DNA from: an uncultured Acidimicrobiia bacterium
GTDB taxonomy: Bacteria > Actinomycetota > Acidimicrobiia > Acidimicrobiales > CAIXPF01
Assembly: GCA_903921205.1 (NCBI GenBank)
Contig: CAIXPF010000110.1
Span: forward strand, 1-43,433
Direction of reading: 5' to 3'
DNA length: 43,433 nucleotides
Made by a program: the position numbers and the translations under genes. This document shows, piece by piece, positions 7,001 to 14,386 of this stretch; the stretch's first letter is position 1; each line of letters begins with the position of its first letter. The notes below the pieces were generated by a model. That model did no database searches, was not told the origin of the DNA, and saw only the letters and a list, made by a program, of their open reading frames with translations.

Positions 7001-7930
7001 ATGCAGATCGGGGCGCAGTACCAGGGCGACCATCGGGGGCCGAAGGCCTTCGCCCGGCGGGTCGAGGCCGCCGGGTTCGACTCGGTGTGGGCCGGTGACC
7101 ATGTCGGTCACCTCGGTGACGGCATCGCCACGTTGGGCTGTTTCGCCGGGGTCACCGAGCAGATCACCATCGGGCTGAACCTGCTGGTGCTGCCGTGGCG
7201 GCCCGCCGCAGTGGTGGCCAAGGCCATGGCCACCATCTCGCTGATGGCACCCGGCCGGGTGGTGGCCGGGTTCGGGGTGGGCGGCGAGTTTCCCGCCGAG
7301 TTCAGCGCCACCGGGGCCGACCTGCACCGGCGCGGCGCCTACAGCGACGACGCCCTCGAGCTCATCGACAAGCTGTGGACCGGCGAGCCGGTCACGCACT
7401 CGAGCGCGTGGGCCGAACTCGACGGGTTCCGTCTCGAACCGGTGCCGGTCCGGCCCGAGGTGTGGATCGGCGGCCGGTCCGAGGCGGCGTTGCGCCGGGC
7501 GGTGCGCTTCGGTGACGGGTATGTGCCTTACCTGGTCAGCCCCGGTCAGTTCGCCAAGCGCCGCCGGCGGTTGCTCGAGCTCGCCGCCGAGGCCGGCCGG
7601 CCGATGGACGGGTTCCGCTTCGGTTGCCTGGCCAGCATCATCCCCGCCGCCAACGTCGAGGTGGCCACGGGGATCGGGCTGCGCGGCCTGAAGCTGTCGG
7701 GCCTGACCCCCGAGGCGGTCCGGGGCATGTACCTGCTCGGCGACGACGACTCGATCCTGGCCCGGATGCAGGAGTACGCCGACGCCGGGGTCGATCACCT
7801 CATCATCGGCTGCATGCCCGGCGACGATCGCGAGCTCGAGGCGTTCTACGCGGCGTGCCGGCGACTGCTTCCCGCTGCCCGGGCGTTGCGTGCCCGTACG
7901 GGCGGGACCAGGCCGGGCATCGACGGCTGA
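7001..7930 (+). CDS. LLM-class F420-dependent oxidoreductase
   Basis: The 309-residue luciferase-like barrel shows MQIGAQYQGDHRG, FDSVWAGDHVGH, ITIGLNLLVLPWRP, APGRVVAGFGVGGEF and PEVWIGGRSEAALRRAVRFGDG. These match the family's strand order and the cofactor phosphate-binding GG(R/H)xxAALRRA segment. Compared with the other LLM proteins here it is more divergent (GVGGEF in place of G-x-G-W-x-x-E-E), so a different substrate is likely. It is divergent from the cupin operon with a 55-bp shared promoter region and convergent with an unknown gene. It starts without a ribosome binding site, behind TAGCGT. Confidence 0.88.
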   Translation: MQIGAQYQGDHRGPKAFARRVEAAGFDSVWAGDHVGHLGDGIATLGCFAGVTEQITIGLNLLVLPWRPAAVVAKAMATISLMAPGRVVAGFGVGGEFPAEFSATGADLHRRGAYSDDALELIDKLWTGEPVTHSSAWAELDGFRLEPVPVRPEVWIGGRSEAALRRAVRFGDGYVPYLVSPGQFAKRRRRLLELAAEAGRPMDGFRFGCLASIIPAANVEVATGIGLRGLKLSGLTPEAVRGMYLLGDDDSILARMQEYADAGVDHLIIGCMPGDDRELEAFYAACRRLLPAARALRARTGGTRPGIDG

Positions 7931-7947
7931 CCCTGCGGCGCCGGGCT

Positions 7948-7965
7948 GCCCCGGTGCGACGGGGC
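7948..7965. terminator. Short GC hairpin between convergent genes
   Basis: GCCCCG (7948-7953) pairs with CGGGGC (7960-7965) around a 6-nt loop in the 45-bp gap between stops at 7930 and 7976. Confidence 0.45.
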
Positions 7966-7975
7966 CTGCCGTCGT

Positions 7976-8425
7976 TCAGTCCGATCCCAACGCCCCCCAC
8001 GAGCCGGTGACCACCGGGGTGCGGGCCTCGTCGAGGACCACGCCGTCGAGCTGCAGCACGATGGACCCGGCGAGATGGTCGAGCCATTCGGCGATGGCGA
8101 CCGGTTCACCCTCGTTGTTGGTGGCCCACCAGTCGGCCACCACGTCGAGGTCGACCCGGTCGAGCTCGCGTTCGATCACCCGGCGGTGGCTGCCGTCGCG
8201 GGCGGTGACGGTTCCCGCCAGGTACACCACCGGTGCGGGGGTCGGGGCCACGGCGGCATCGTGGGCGTCGACCGCCACCAGGGCGATCACCTCCTGCAGC
8301 TCGCGTCCCGCCAGTGCGTCCCCCGGCTCGGTCACGAGGTCGTAGGCGATGCGGATCTGACGCCGGCCCGGGTGACCCGGGCGGGCGTGGCTGATCGACA
8401 GCTGCGGTGAGGCGATTCGGACCAT
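7976..8425 (-). CDS. Hypothetical protein
   Basis: The 149-residue product is not recognised. ATG 8425 (MVRIASPQLS) is the chosen start; ATG 8437 is also possible and neither has a good ribosome binding site. The sequence alternates short strands and charged loops (RQIRIAYDLV, LQEVIALVAVDAHDA, APVVYLAGTVTA, SIVLQLDGVVLDEART), suggesting a compact beta-rich cytosolic fold with no signal peptide or membrane segment. Third-position G/C is as high as in its neighbours, so it is very likely real. It lies between the convergent LLM gene and the dienelactone hydrolase-like gene 86 nt upstream on the same strand, and the two may be co-transcribed. Confidence 0.65.
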   Translation of the reverse strand: MVRIASPQLSISHARPGHPGRRQIRIAYDLVTEPGDALAGRELQEVIALVAVDAHDAAVAPTPAPVVYLAGTVTARDGSHRRVIERELDRVDLDVVADWWATNNEGEPVAIAEWLDHLAGSIVLQLDGVVLDEARTPVVTGSWGALGSD

Positions 8426-8510
8426 GCCACAGCCCATCACATCGCACCGGCGCGGTGCAGGGCCGAACGTCATCGCCTCGGGACAGGACGCCTGCCGGCG
8501 ACCGGCCGGG

Positions 8511-9251
8511 TCAGCCGAGGACCCGGCGGTACAGCGCGATGAGGCGCTCCCAGTGCCGTTCGGCGGCCGCCTTGTCGAAGCACCAGCGTTCGGGGAAGGC
8601 GAACCCGTGGTGGACGCCGGGCTGGATCTCCAGCTCGCCACGCACCTGGGAGCGCTCGAAGAGATCCCGCAGCTCCGCCACCATCTCGGGCGGGGCGAGG
8701 CTGTCGTGCTCGGCGCAGCTGATGTAGATCTCGCCGGTGATGCGGCCGAGGTCGAGGTGTGGGCTCTCCTCGGCGTCGCTGACCAGCCACGTACCGTAGA
8801 ACGAGGCGGCGGCACGGACCCGGTCGGGGAAACGGGCTGCGGCGGCGAGGGCGTAGGGCCCGCTCATGCAGTACCCGTGGGCGCCGATCGGTCCGGGCCT
8901 CACCTCGGGGCGTCCGTCGAGGTAGGTCATCAGGTCGGCGATGTCCTCCATGACGGGCGGTATGGTCATCTTCGTGCGGATGGCCCGCATCCGCCGGTGG
9001 TCGTCGCTGCCCTCGGTCAGCACGTCCGGGCCGAACAGGCTGTCCCGCCCGGCCCGGTAGTACAGGTTCGGCAGCAGCACCACGTAGCCGACGGTGGCCA
9101 GACGCCTGGCCATGTCGCGCAGCTCCTCGCGGATGCCCGGCGCGTCCATGAGCAGCAGCACGGCCGGGTGCGGCCCACCGCGTTCGGGATGGCACACGAA
9201 GGTCGGGATCGCCCCGGCCCGGGTGGGGATGTCCACGTCCTGTTCGATCAT
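8511..9251 (-). CDS. Dienelactone hydrolase family protein
   Basis: The 246-residue alpha/beta hydrolase carries the dienelactone-hydrolase triad with a Cys nucleophile: Cys128 in G-Y-C-M-S-G, Asp183 in AEHDSLAPP and His215 in VHHGFAFP. Spacing and total length match the classical enzyme (Cys123/Asp171/His202, about 236 residues). The family opens lactone or enol-ester rings in aromatic and related catabolism, but many members have other ester substrates. ATG 9251 has AGGAAG 7 nt upstream; a longer frame to 9575 is overlap with the citrate synthase gene and is rejected. The gene follows the citrate synthase by 41 nt on the same strand, so it may share its transcript. Confidence 0.85.
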   Translation of the reverse strand: MIEQDVDIPTRAGAIPTFVCHPERGGPHPAVLLLMDAPGIREELRDMARRLATVGYVVLLPNLYYRAGRDSLFGPDVLTEGSDDHRRMRAIRTKMTIPPVMEDIADLMTYLDGRPEVRPGPIGAHGYCMSGPYALAAAARFPDRVRAAASFYGTWLVSDAEESPHLDLGRITGEIYISCAEHDSLAPPEMVAELRDLFERSQVRGELEIQPGVHHGFAFPERWCFDKAAAERHWERLIALYRRVLG

Positions 9252-9292
9252 CGGGACTTCCTGGTGCTCGCGGCGACGGCGCGCCTGCTCGG

Positions 9293-10345
9293 TCAGTAGG
9301 GGGATTCGCCGGCGTAGGGCTCGCCGACGTAGTACGCCGCGGGCCGGATGACCTTGCGTTCGGTTGCCTGCTCGAGGACGTGGGCGCACCAGCCGACGAT
9401 GCGGGCGACGGCAAAGGTCGGGGTGAACGAACTGCGCGGTATGTCGCAGCCCTCCAGCACGATCGGCGCGTACAGGTCGACGTTGGCCCCGAGGCGCCGG
9501 CCGGCGAGGACCTCCGCCGCTGCGGCCTCCACCGCCAGGGCCAGGCGGTGCCGTTCGGGCGCCAGCGTGGCGCACACCTCGCGCAGCACCGGGGCGCGGG
9601 GGTCGGTCGTGCGGTACACGGCATGGCCGAACCCGACGATGCGCTCGCGCGAGGCCAATGCAGAACGCATCCAGTCCGCAGCCCGTTCGGGTTCGCCGAT
9701 GGCGTCGAGCATGTCGAGGACCTTGGTCTGCACCGCCCCGTGCCGCGGGCCGGTCAACGCCCCGTACGCCGCGGTGACGCAGGCCCCGAGATCGGCACCG
9801 GTGGACGCCACCACCCGGGCGGTGAACGCCCCGGCGTTGAAGCCGTGCTCGATGGTCAGACAGGCGTAGGTCTCCAGCGCCCGGACGGTGTCCGGCGACG
9901 CCGGCGCGCCGTGAAGCATCCGCAGATAGCCGGCGATGTACCCCTCACCGGGCTCGGGCTGGACCAGCTCGCGGCGTGCCACCGAGGCGGCCAACGCCGG
10001 GAAGGCCGAGATGAGCCGCACCGCATCGGCGCGCCGCTGCTCGGCGTCGATGTCGACCAGCGGGCGCAACCCCGACAGCGCCGCATGGGCCGACACCGCG
10101 GTGCGCAGGTCACCGAGGCGGACCACGGCGGCCAGGTCGTCGGGCAGGGTCACCGGTTCGATCGCCGGCTCGTGGCGGTCGTCGAGCACGAGCGAGGCGA
10201 CCTGCTCGAAGCTCGACGTGCGGGCGAGGTCGATCGCGGAACGGCCCCGGTAGTGGTACGCCCCCTGCTCGCCGAGCACGTCGCCGATGCGGGTGGCGGC
10301 AACCGCCACCCCGGCCAGACCTTCCGGTACGTCGATCAGCTCCAC
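9293..10345 (-). CDS. Citrate synthase family protein (short actinobacterial form)
   Basis: The 350-residue product condenses acetyl-CoA (or another acyl-CoA) with oxaloacetate. It begins with the GLAGVAVAATRIGDV and YHYRGRSAIDLA segments of the short bacterial citrate/methylcitrate synthases. The active-site residues are present: His167 (TIEHGFNAGAF), His202 (GPRHGAVQ), His241 (GFGHAVYRTTDPRA) and Asp290 (ANVDLY). It is shorter than GltA-type enzymes and resembles the second actinobacterial citrate synthase (CitA-like); 2-methylcitrate synthase is an alternative. The start is GTG 10345 with no ribosome binding site but TAACCT exactly 6 nt upstream, fitting a leaderless transcript. It is divergent from the LLM gene at 10445. 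Confidence 0.88.
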   Translation of the reverse strand: MELIDVPEGLAGVAVAATRIGDVLGEQGAYHYRGRSAIDLARTSSFEQVASLVLDDRHEPAIEPVTLPDDLAAVVRLGDLRTAVSAHAALSGLRPLVDIDAEQRRADAVRLISAFPALAASVARRELVQPEPGEGYIAGYLRMLHGAPASPDTVRALETYACLTIEHGFNAGAFTARVVASTGADLGACVTAAYGALTGPRHGAVQTKVLDMLDAIGEPERAADWMRSALASRERIVGFGHAVYRTTDPRAPVLREVCATLAPERHRLALAVEAAAAEVLAGRRLGANVDLYAPIVLEGCDIPRSSFTPTFAVARIVGWCAHVLEQATERKVIRPAAYYVGEPYAGESPY

Positions 10346-10351
10346 CGGCGT

Positions 10352-10357
10352 AGGTTA
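10352..10357 (-). promoter_or_regulatory. Leaderless-type -10 element of the citrate synthase gene
   Basis: TAACCT on the minus strand ends 6 nt before the GTG start at 10345; no Shine-Dalgarno is visible. Confidence 0.5.
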
Positions 10358-10444
10358 GCGACGCAGGTGGAGTCGCCGGGCGTGGACCGGTCGTGTCAGG
10401 CTGCGTCGGAGACGGTGACGGACCGGACAGGGAAGGACACGATC

Positions 10445-11335
10445 GTGGCACGTGGTTTGGAGTTCGGATGGCTGTCGCCGGTGATCGGCAACCGGTGGAG
10501 CGATCATCAGCCGATCGTACTCTACCAGGAGCGCCACATCCTGCCGACGGCGTTGACGCACTTCGATTCGCTGTGGGTGGCCGACCACTTCTACGGCTTC
10601 GACGCCAAGACCGATCCGTTCATGGAGGGCTGGACCACGCTCACCTGGCTGGCGGCGAAGTTCCCCGGCGTACAGCTGTGCCATCACGTGCTCGGACACG
10701 GCTACCGCCCGCCGGCGCTGACCGCCAAGATGGCCGCAACCCTGCAGGTGTTGTCGGAGGGCCGGTTCATCCTGGGTATCGGGGCGGGCTGGCGGGCCAA
10801 GGAATACCTGGCTTATGGCTACGACTTCCCCCGTCCGCCGGTGCGCTTCGCGCAGTTGGAGGAAGTGGTCAAGATCTGCCGGCTGATGTGGACCGAGGAC
10901 GAGCCGTCCTTCGAGGGCACCTACTTCCGTATCGAAGGGGCCGCTGCGCCGCCCAAGCCCGATCCCATCCCGCCGATCTGCATCGGGGCCTCGGGCGAGA
11001 AGGTCGGCCTGCCGCTCGCCGGTCGCCTCGCCGACATCTGGAACGGTACGACGCGCGGCACCGAGGACGACTGGCGCCGCCGGGTCGACATCGTGATGGG
11101 CTCAGCGGTCGCTGCCGGTCGTGACCCGGCGGACATCCAGGTGAGCACCACCTTGGAGCGCGCCCTGCCCGACAGCGATGCCGAGTCGGCGGAGTACCTC
11201 GAGCTGCTGCAGCGCTGGTACGACCTCGGGGTTCGCCACTTCGTGCTCGACTTCGGTCACCCGCAGAGCACCGAGCCGGTGCTGCGTTTCGTCGAGCAGG
11301 TTCTGACCCCGATGCGGGCCGACCGGGGCGCGTGA
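10445..11335 (+). CDS. LLM-class F420-dependent oxidoreductase
   Basis: The 296-residue luciferase-like barrel starts at GTG 10445 with GGGAAGGA 8 nt upstream. Family features are FDSLWVADHFYGFD, FPGVQLCHHVLGHGYRPP, EGRFILGIGAGWRAKEY and PPICIGASGEKVGLPLAGRLAD. The His-rich H-H-V-L-G-H-G-Y segment at the cofactor loop is characteristic of one LLM subgroup. The next gene, a serine hydrolase, begins 14 nt after its stop, so they form a two-gene operon. The redox-plus-hydrolase pairing suggests successive steps on one ester or lactone substrate; the identity is unknown. Confidence 0.88.
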   Translation: MARGLEFGWLSPVIGNRWSDHQPIVLYQERHILPTALTHFDSLWVADHFYGFDAKTDPFMEGWTTLTWLAAKFPGVQLCHHVLGHGYRPPALTAKMAATLQVLSEGRFILGIGAGWRAKEYLAYGYDFPRPPVRFAQLEEVVKICRLMWTEDEPSFEGTYFRIEGAAAPPKPDPIPPICIGASGEKVGLPLAGRLADIWNGTTRGTEDDWRRRVDIVMGSAVAAGRDPADIQVSTTLERALPDSDAESAEYLELLQRWYDLGVRHFVLDFGHPQSTEPVLRFVEQVLTPMRADRGA

Positions 11336-11349
11336 GAGGATCTGCGGTC

Positions 11350-12573
11350 ATGAACGTGATGGACCGTCCCGAGGTGGTCGGGCTGAGCGCGTCGCGCCTC
11401 GCCCGGATCGAGCCGTTCTTCCAGCGCACCTACATCGACACCGGCAAACTGGCCGGTATGGTGAGCCTGGTGGCCCGCCGCGGCGAGGTTGCGCACCTCG
11501 CGGCGTTCGGTCGTCGTGACGTGGCCTCCGCCACGCCGATGACCGCCGACACCATCTTCCGCATCTACTCGATGACCAAGCCCATCGTGTCGGTGGCGCT
11601 GCTGTCGCTCCACGAGGAGGGCCTGTTCCAACTCGACGACCCGGTCTCGCGGTTCATCCCGTCGTGGGCAGACCTCAAGGTATGGTCCGACGGGACGCCG
11701 GACAGCTACAGCGTGACCTTCCCCGAACGCGAGATGCAGATCCGCGACCTGCTCACTCACACCTCGGGCCTCACCTACGGGTTCATGAACCGTCACCCGC
11801 TCGACGCGCTCTACCGCCGGCGGGGGGTCGAACGCGAGGGCTCGGCCACGCTGGGCGAGATGATCGACAAGCTGGCCGAGTTGCCGCTGCGGTTCTCGCC
11901 GGGCACGCAATGGTCGTACTCGGTGGCCACCGACGTGTGCGGCTACCTGTGCGAGGTCATCTCCGGGCGTCCGCTCGACGAGTTGCTGGCCGAGCGGATC
12001 TTCCGGCCGTTGGGCATGGTCGACACCGGCTTCTGGGTTCCCCCCGACAAGGCCGGTCGTCTGGCGGCCAACTACGCCTACACCGCCAAGGACCCGCTGC
12101 TGCTGTTCGACGCGCCCGCCACATCGACCTACCTGAGCGCGCCGACGTTCCTGTCGGGCGGCGGCGGGCTGGTGTCGACGGCGCACGACTACCTGTGCTT
12201 CGCCCAGATGCTGGCGAACCGGGGCGAGCTCGACGGGCACCGGGTGCTGGGGCGCAAGACGGTCGAGTACCTCAGCAGCAACCACCTGCCCGGCAACGCC
12301 GACCTGGCGTCGATGGGTCAGCGGGTGTTCTCCGAGGTGTCCTACGAGGGCATCGGGTTCGGTCTCGGCGTGTCGGTGACGCTCGACCCGGCCAAGGCCG
12401 GGGTCGTCGGCTCGGTCGGCGACCACGGGTGGGGCGGGGCCGCATCGACGGTGTTCTGGGTCGACCGGTCCGAGGAGCTGGTGGTGATCCTGCTGGCCCA
12501 GCTGATGCCGTCGTCGACCTATCCGATCCGTCGCGAGATGCGGGCGCTGACCTACCAGGCGCTCATCGACTGA
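11350..12573 (+). CDS. Serine hydrolase, class C beta-lactamase / EstB-like family
   Basis: The 407-residue product has the penicillin-binding-protein/beta-lactamase fold. The nucleophile motif S-x-x-K is Ser74-Met-Thr-Lys77, within IYSMTKPIVSVALL. The second motif Tyr190-Ser-Val replaces the Y-x-N of true beta-lactamases, and HGWGGAASTVFWVD near the C-terminus supplies the third element. This pattern matches esterases and lipases of the EstB/LovD-like group more than antibiotic-degrading enzymes. No signal peptide is visible, so it is probably cytosolic. ATG 11350 is preferred over GTG 11332 because GAGAGGA lies 9 nt before it. It follows the LLM gene by 14 nt. Confidence 0.85.
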   Translation: MNVMDRPEVVGLSASRLARIEPFFQRTYIDTGKLAGMVSLVARRGEVAHLAAFGRRDVASATPMTADTIFRIYSMTKPIVSVALLSLHEEGLFQLDDPVSRFIPSWADLKVWSDGTPDSYSVTFPEREMQIRDLLTHTSGLTYGFMNRHPLDALYRRRGVEREGSATLGEMIDKLAELPLRFSPGTQWSYSVATDVCGYLCEVISGRPLDELLAERIFRPLGMVDTGFWVPPDKAGRLAANYAYTAKDPLLLFDAPATSTYLSAPTFLSGGGGLVSTAHDYLCFAQMLANRGELDGHRVLGRKTVEYLSSNHLPGNADLASMGQRVFSEVSYEGIGFGLGVSVTLDPAKAGVVGSVGDHGWGGAASTVFWVDRSEELVVILLAQLMPSSTYPIRREMRALTYQALID

Positions 12574-12637
12574 CATCGACCGGGTTCCCTGCGGGCGGGC
12601 CGATTTCGGCGTTGCGGCGATTCGGCCGGAACTGGGG

Positions 12638-12655
12638 CGAATCGGTGGCGATTCG
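12638..12655. repeat. CGAATCG/CGATTCG hairpin upstream of the ABC-F gene
   Basis: A perfect 7-bp inverted repeat (12638-12644 with 12649-12655, loop GTGG) lies in the 129-bp gap before the ABC-F start. A further GCGATTCGG copy is at about 12617-12625, and the repeat shares its arms with the 22-bp palindrome at 24523. It could be an operator or transcript hairpin. Confidence 0.4.
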
Positions 12656-12702
12656 GCGGCGACGCGCGGATCGGTGGCGATCACCGGGCAGGATGGTGGG
12701 TC

Positions 12703-14337
12703 GTGAGCAGCATCGTGGTCTCCGAGCTCGAGTACGCCCCACCGGGCGCCGATTCGCTCTTCTTCGACGTCGGTTTCGGGGTCGGTCCGGGTGAACATGC
12801 CGCCCTGGTGGGTGCCAACGGGGTCGGCAAGAGCACGATCCTGCGCATCCTCTCCGGTGAGCTCGAGCCAGACGGGGGTGAGTTCGCGGTCGGCGGCACC
12901 ATGCTGTCGATGACCCAGGACGTGGGCATGTCCCGGCCCGACGACAGCCTGCGCGAGATGCTCATCGAGGTCGCCCCGCCGGAGCTGCGCAAGGCCGGAC
13001 GGGCCCTCGTCGCTGCCGAGGCCGCCCTGGCCGCCGGCACCGACGACGGGATGGGCTACGCCACCGCGCTGAACGACTGGGGCGATCTCGGTGGCTACGA
13101 GCTCGAGATGCAATGGGCTGCTGCGGCCCGGCGCAGCGTCAAGACCCCGGTCGAGGACTTCGCGACCCGCCGGGTGTCGGAGCTTTCGGGCGGTGAACGC
13201 AAGCGGCTGGTGCTCGATCTGCTGCTGAACTCCGGGGCCGACGTGCTGCTGCTCGACGAACCGGACAACTACCTCGACATCCCGACCCGGCTGTGGCTCG
13301 AGGAGCAGCTGCGGGCGTGCCCCTCGACGATCCTCATGGTGAGCCACGACCGCACGCTGCTCGAGGCGGTGGCCACCAAGATCGTGGTCATCGAGGGTGC
13401 CGGCTGCTGGGTTCACGGTGGCTCCTACGCCGATTTCCCCCAGGCCCGGGCCAAGCGCCAGGAACAGCTCGGCGACGCCCTCGAACGCTGGAACCAGGAG
13501 GAGCGCCGCCTGTTCCACCACATGAAGCTGATGAAGCAGCGGGCCGCCCAGAACTTCAAGAACGCCACCAAGGCCAACGGTGCGGAGACCCGGTGGGAGC
13601 GGTTCGTGGCCATCGGGCCGCCGCCGCCCCCGGTGCCCGACCAGCACATCTACGTGAACCTGCGCGGGGCCGACGCCGCCCGCCGGGTGGTGCGTCTCGA
13701 CGACGTGTCGGTCGGCGATCTGTTCCTGCCGTTCAGCGAGGAGGTCTTCTTCGGTGAACGGGTGGGGCTCATCGGCCCCAACGGCACCGGCAAGAGCCAC
13801 CTGCTCGGTGCCCTGGCCGGGACCCTCGAGCCGGGGGAGGGCACGATCTCGTTCGGGCCGCGGACCTCGGTGGGGGTGTTCACCCAGGTCAACGACCGCC
13901 CCGACTTCCGGGGCCGGCAGTGCGTGGACATCGTGCGCGAACGGGTGCAGGACGACGAGCGGGCCATGAAGTCCCTCGCCCGTTACGGCCTCGCGGCCAA
14001 TGCCCGCCAGCCGTTCGAGACGCTCTCGGGCGGGCAGAAGGCCCGGCTCGAGATCCTCTGCCTCGAGCTGGAGGGGCACAACGTGCTGCTGCTCGACGAG
14101 CCCACCGACAACCTCGACGTGGAGTCCTCCGAGGCGCTCGAACGGGCTCTCGACGGCTTCGAGGGCGCGGTGATCGCAGTCAGCCACGACCGGACCTTCC
14201 TGGCCCGCCTCGACCGGTTCGTGATGATCGACGACGACGGCGACGTCTACGGTCTGCCGGAGTTCGACCTGGCGATGGCGGCACTGGCCGCGCCGGGCGA
14301 GGTCGGCCGGCTCAAGCTGGTCAAGCGCCTGACCTGA
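12703..14337 (+). CDS. ABC-F family ATPase (ribosome-associated type)
   Basis: The 544-residue product has two ABC ATPase domains on one chain and no membrane segments, the layout of ABC-F proteins, which act on the ribosome in translation control or antibiotic protection. Domain 1: Walker A GANGVGKST (37-45), signature LSGGERKRL, Walker B LLLDEPDNYLD. The interdomain linker (about 245-300) is charged and helical (RRLFHHMKLMKQRAAQNFKN). Domain 2: Walker A GPNGTGKSH, signature LSGGQKARL, Walker B LLLDEPTDNLD. Oddities are His in place of the Walker A Thr in domain 2 and DEPDNYLD/DEPTDNLD in place of the usual DEPTNHLD, a variant subgroup. The start is GTG 12703 with only a weak GGATGGTGGG ahead. 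RecQ follows. Confidence 0.88.
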   Translation: MSSIVVSELEYAPPGADSLFFDVGFGVGPGEHAALVGANGVGKSTILRILSGELEPDGGEFAVGGTMLSMTQDVGMSRPDDSLREMLIEVAPPELRKAGRALVAAEAALAAGTDDGMGYATALNDWGDLGGYELEMQWAAAARRSVKTPVEDFATRRVSELSGGERKRLVLDLLLNSGADVLLLDEPDNYLDIPTRLWLEEQLRACPSTILMVSHDRTLLEAVATKIVVIEGAGCWVHGGSYADFPQARAKRQEQLGDALERWNQEERRLFHHMKLMKQRAAQNFKNATKANGAETRWERFVAIGPPPPPVPDQHIYVNLRGADAARRVVRLDDVSVGDLFLPFSEEVFFGERVGLIGPNGTGKSHLLGALAGTLEPGEGTISFGPRTSVGVFTQVNDRPDFRGRQCVDIVRERVQDDERAMKSLARYGLAANARQPFETLSGGQKARLEILCLELEGHNVLLLDEPTDNLDVESSEALERALDGFEGAVIAVSHDRTFLARLDRFVMIDDDGDVYGLPEFDLAMAALAAPGEVGRLKLVKRLT

Positions 14338-14347
14338 CCTGACCTGA
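14328..14347 (+). repeat. (CCTGA)x4 over the ABC-F stop codon
   Basis: Four tandem CCTGA units contain the gene's stop (14335-14337) and place TGA in all three forward frames (14330, 14335, 14340, 14345). Any read-through or frameshift would still terminate here, just upstream of the RecQ promoter. Confidence 0.7.
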
Positions 14348-14373
14348 CCGGTCTCGCTGTCCTACCCCCTCGG

Positions 14374-14379
14374 TAGGGT
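14374..14379 (+). promoter_or_regulatory. Leaderless-type -10 element of the RecQ gene
   Basis: TAGGGT ends 7 nt before ATG 14387; the start has no convincing Shine-Dalgarno. Confidence 0.45.
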
Positions 14380-14386
14380 GACCGTG

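Noticed and set aside
11350..12573. Beta-lactamase (antibiotic resistance)
   Set aside because: No signal peptide and Y-S-V in place of Y-x-N; closer to EstB-type esterases.
11257..14187. A 976-codon open frame on the minus strand opposite the hydrolase and ABC-F genes
   Set aside because: It is antisense to two proteins with complete family motifs; the His/Gly/Arg/Asp-rich translation is typical of shadows created by high GC3.
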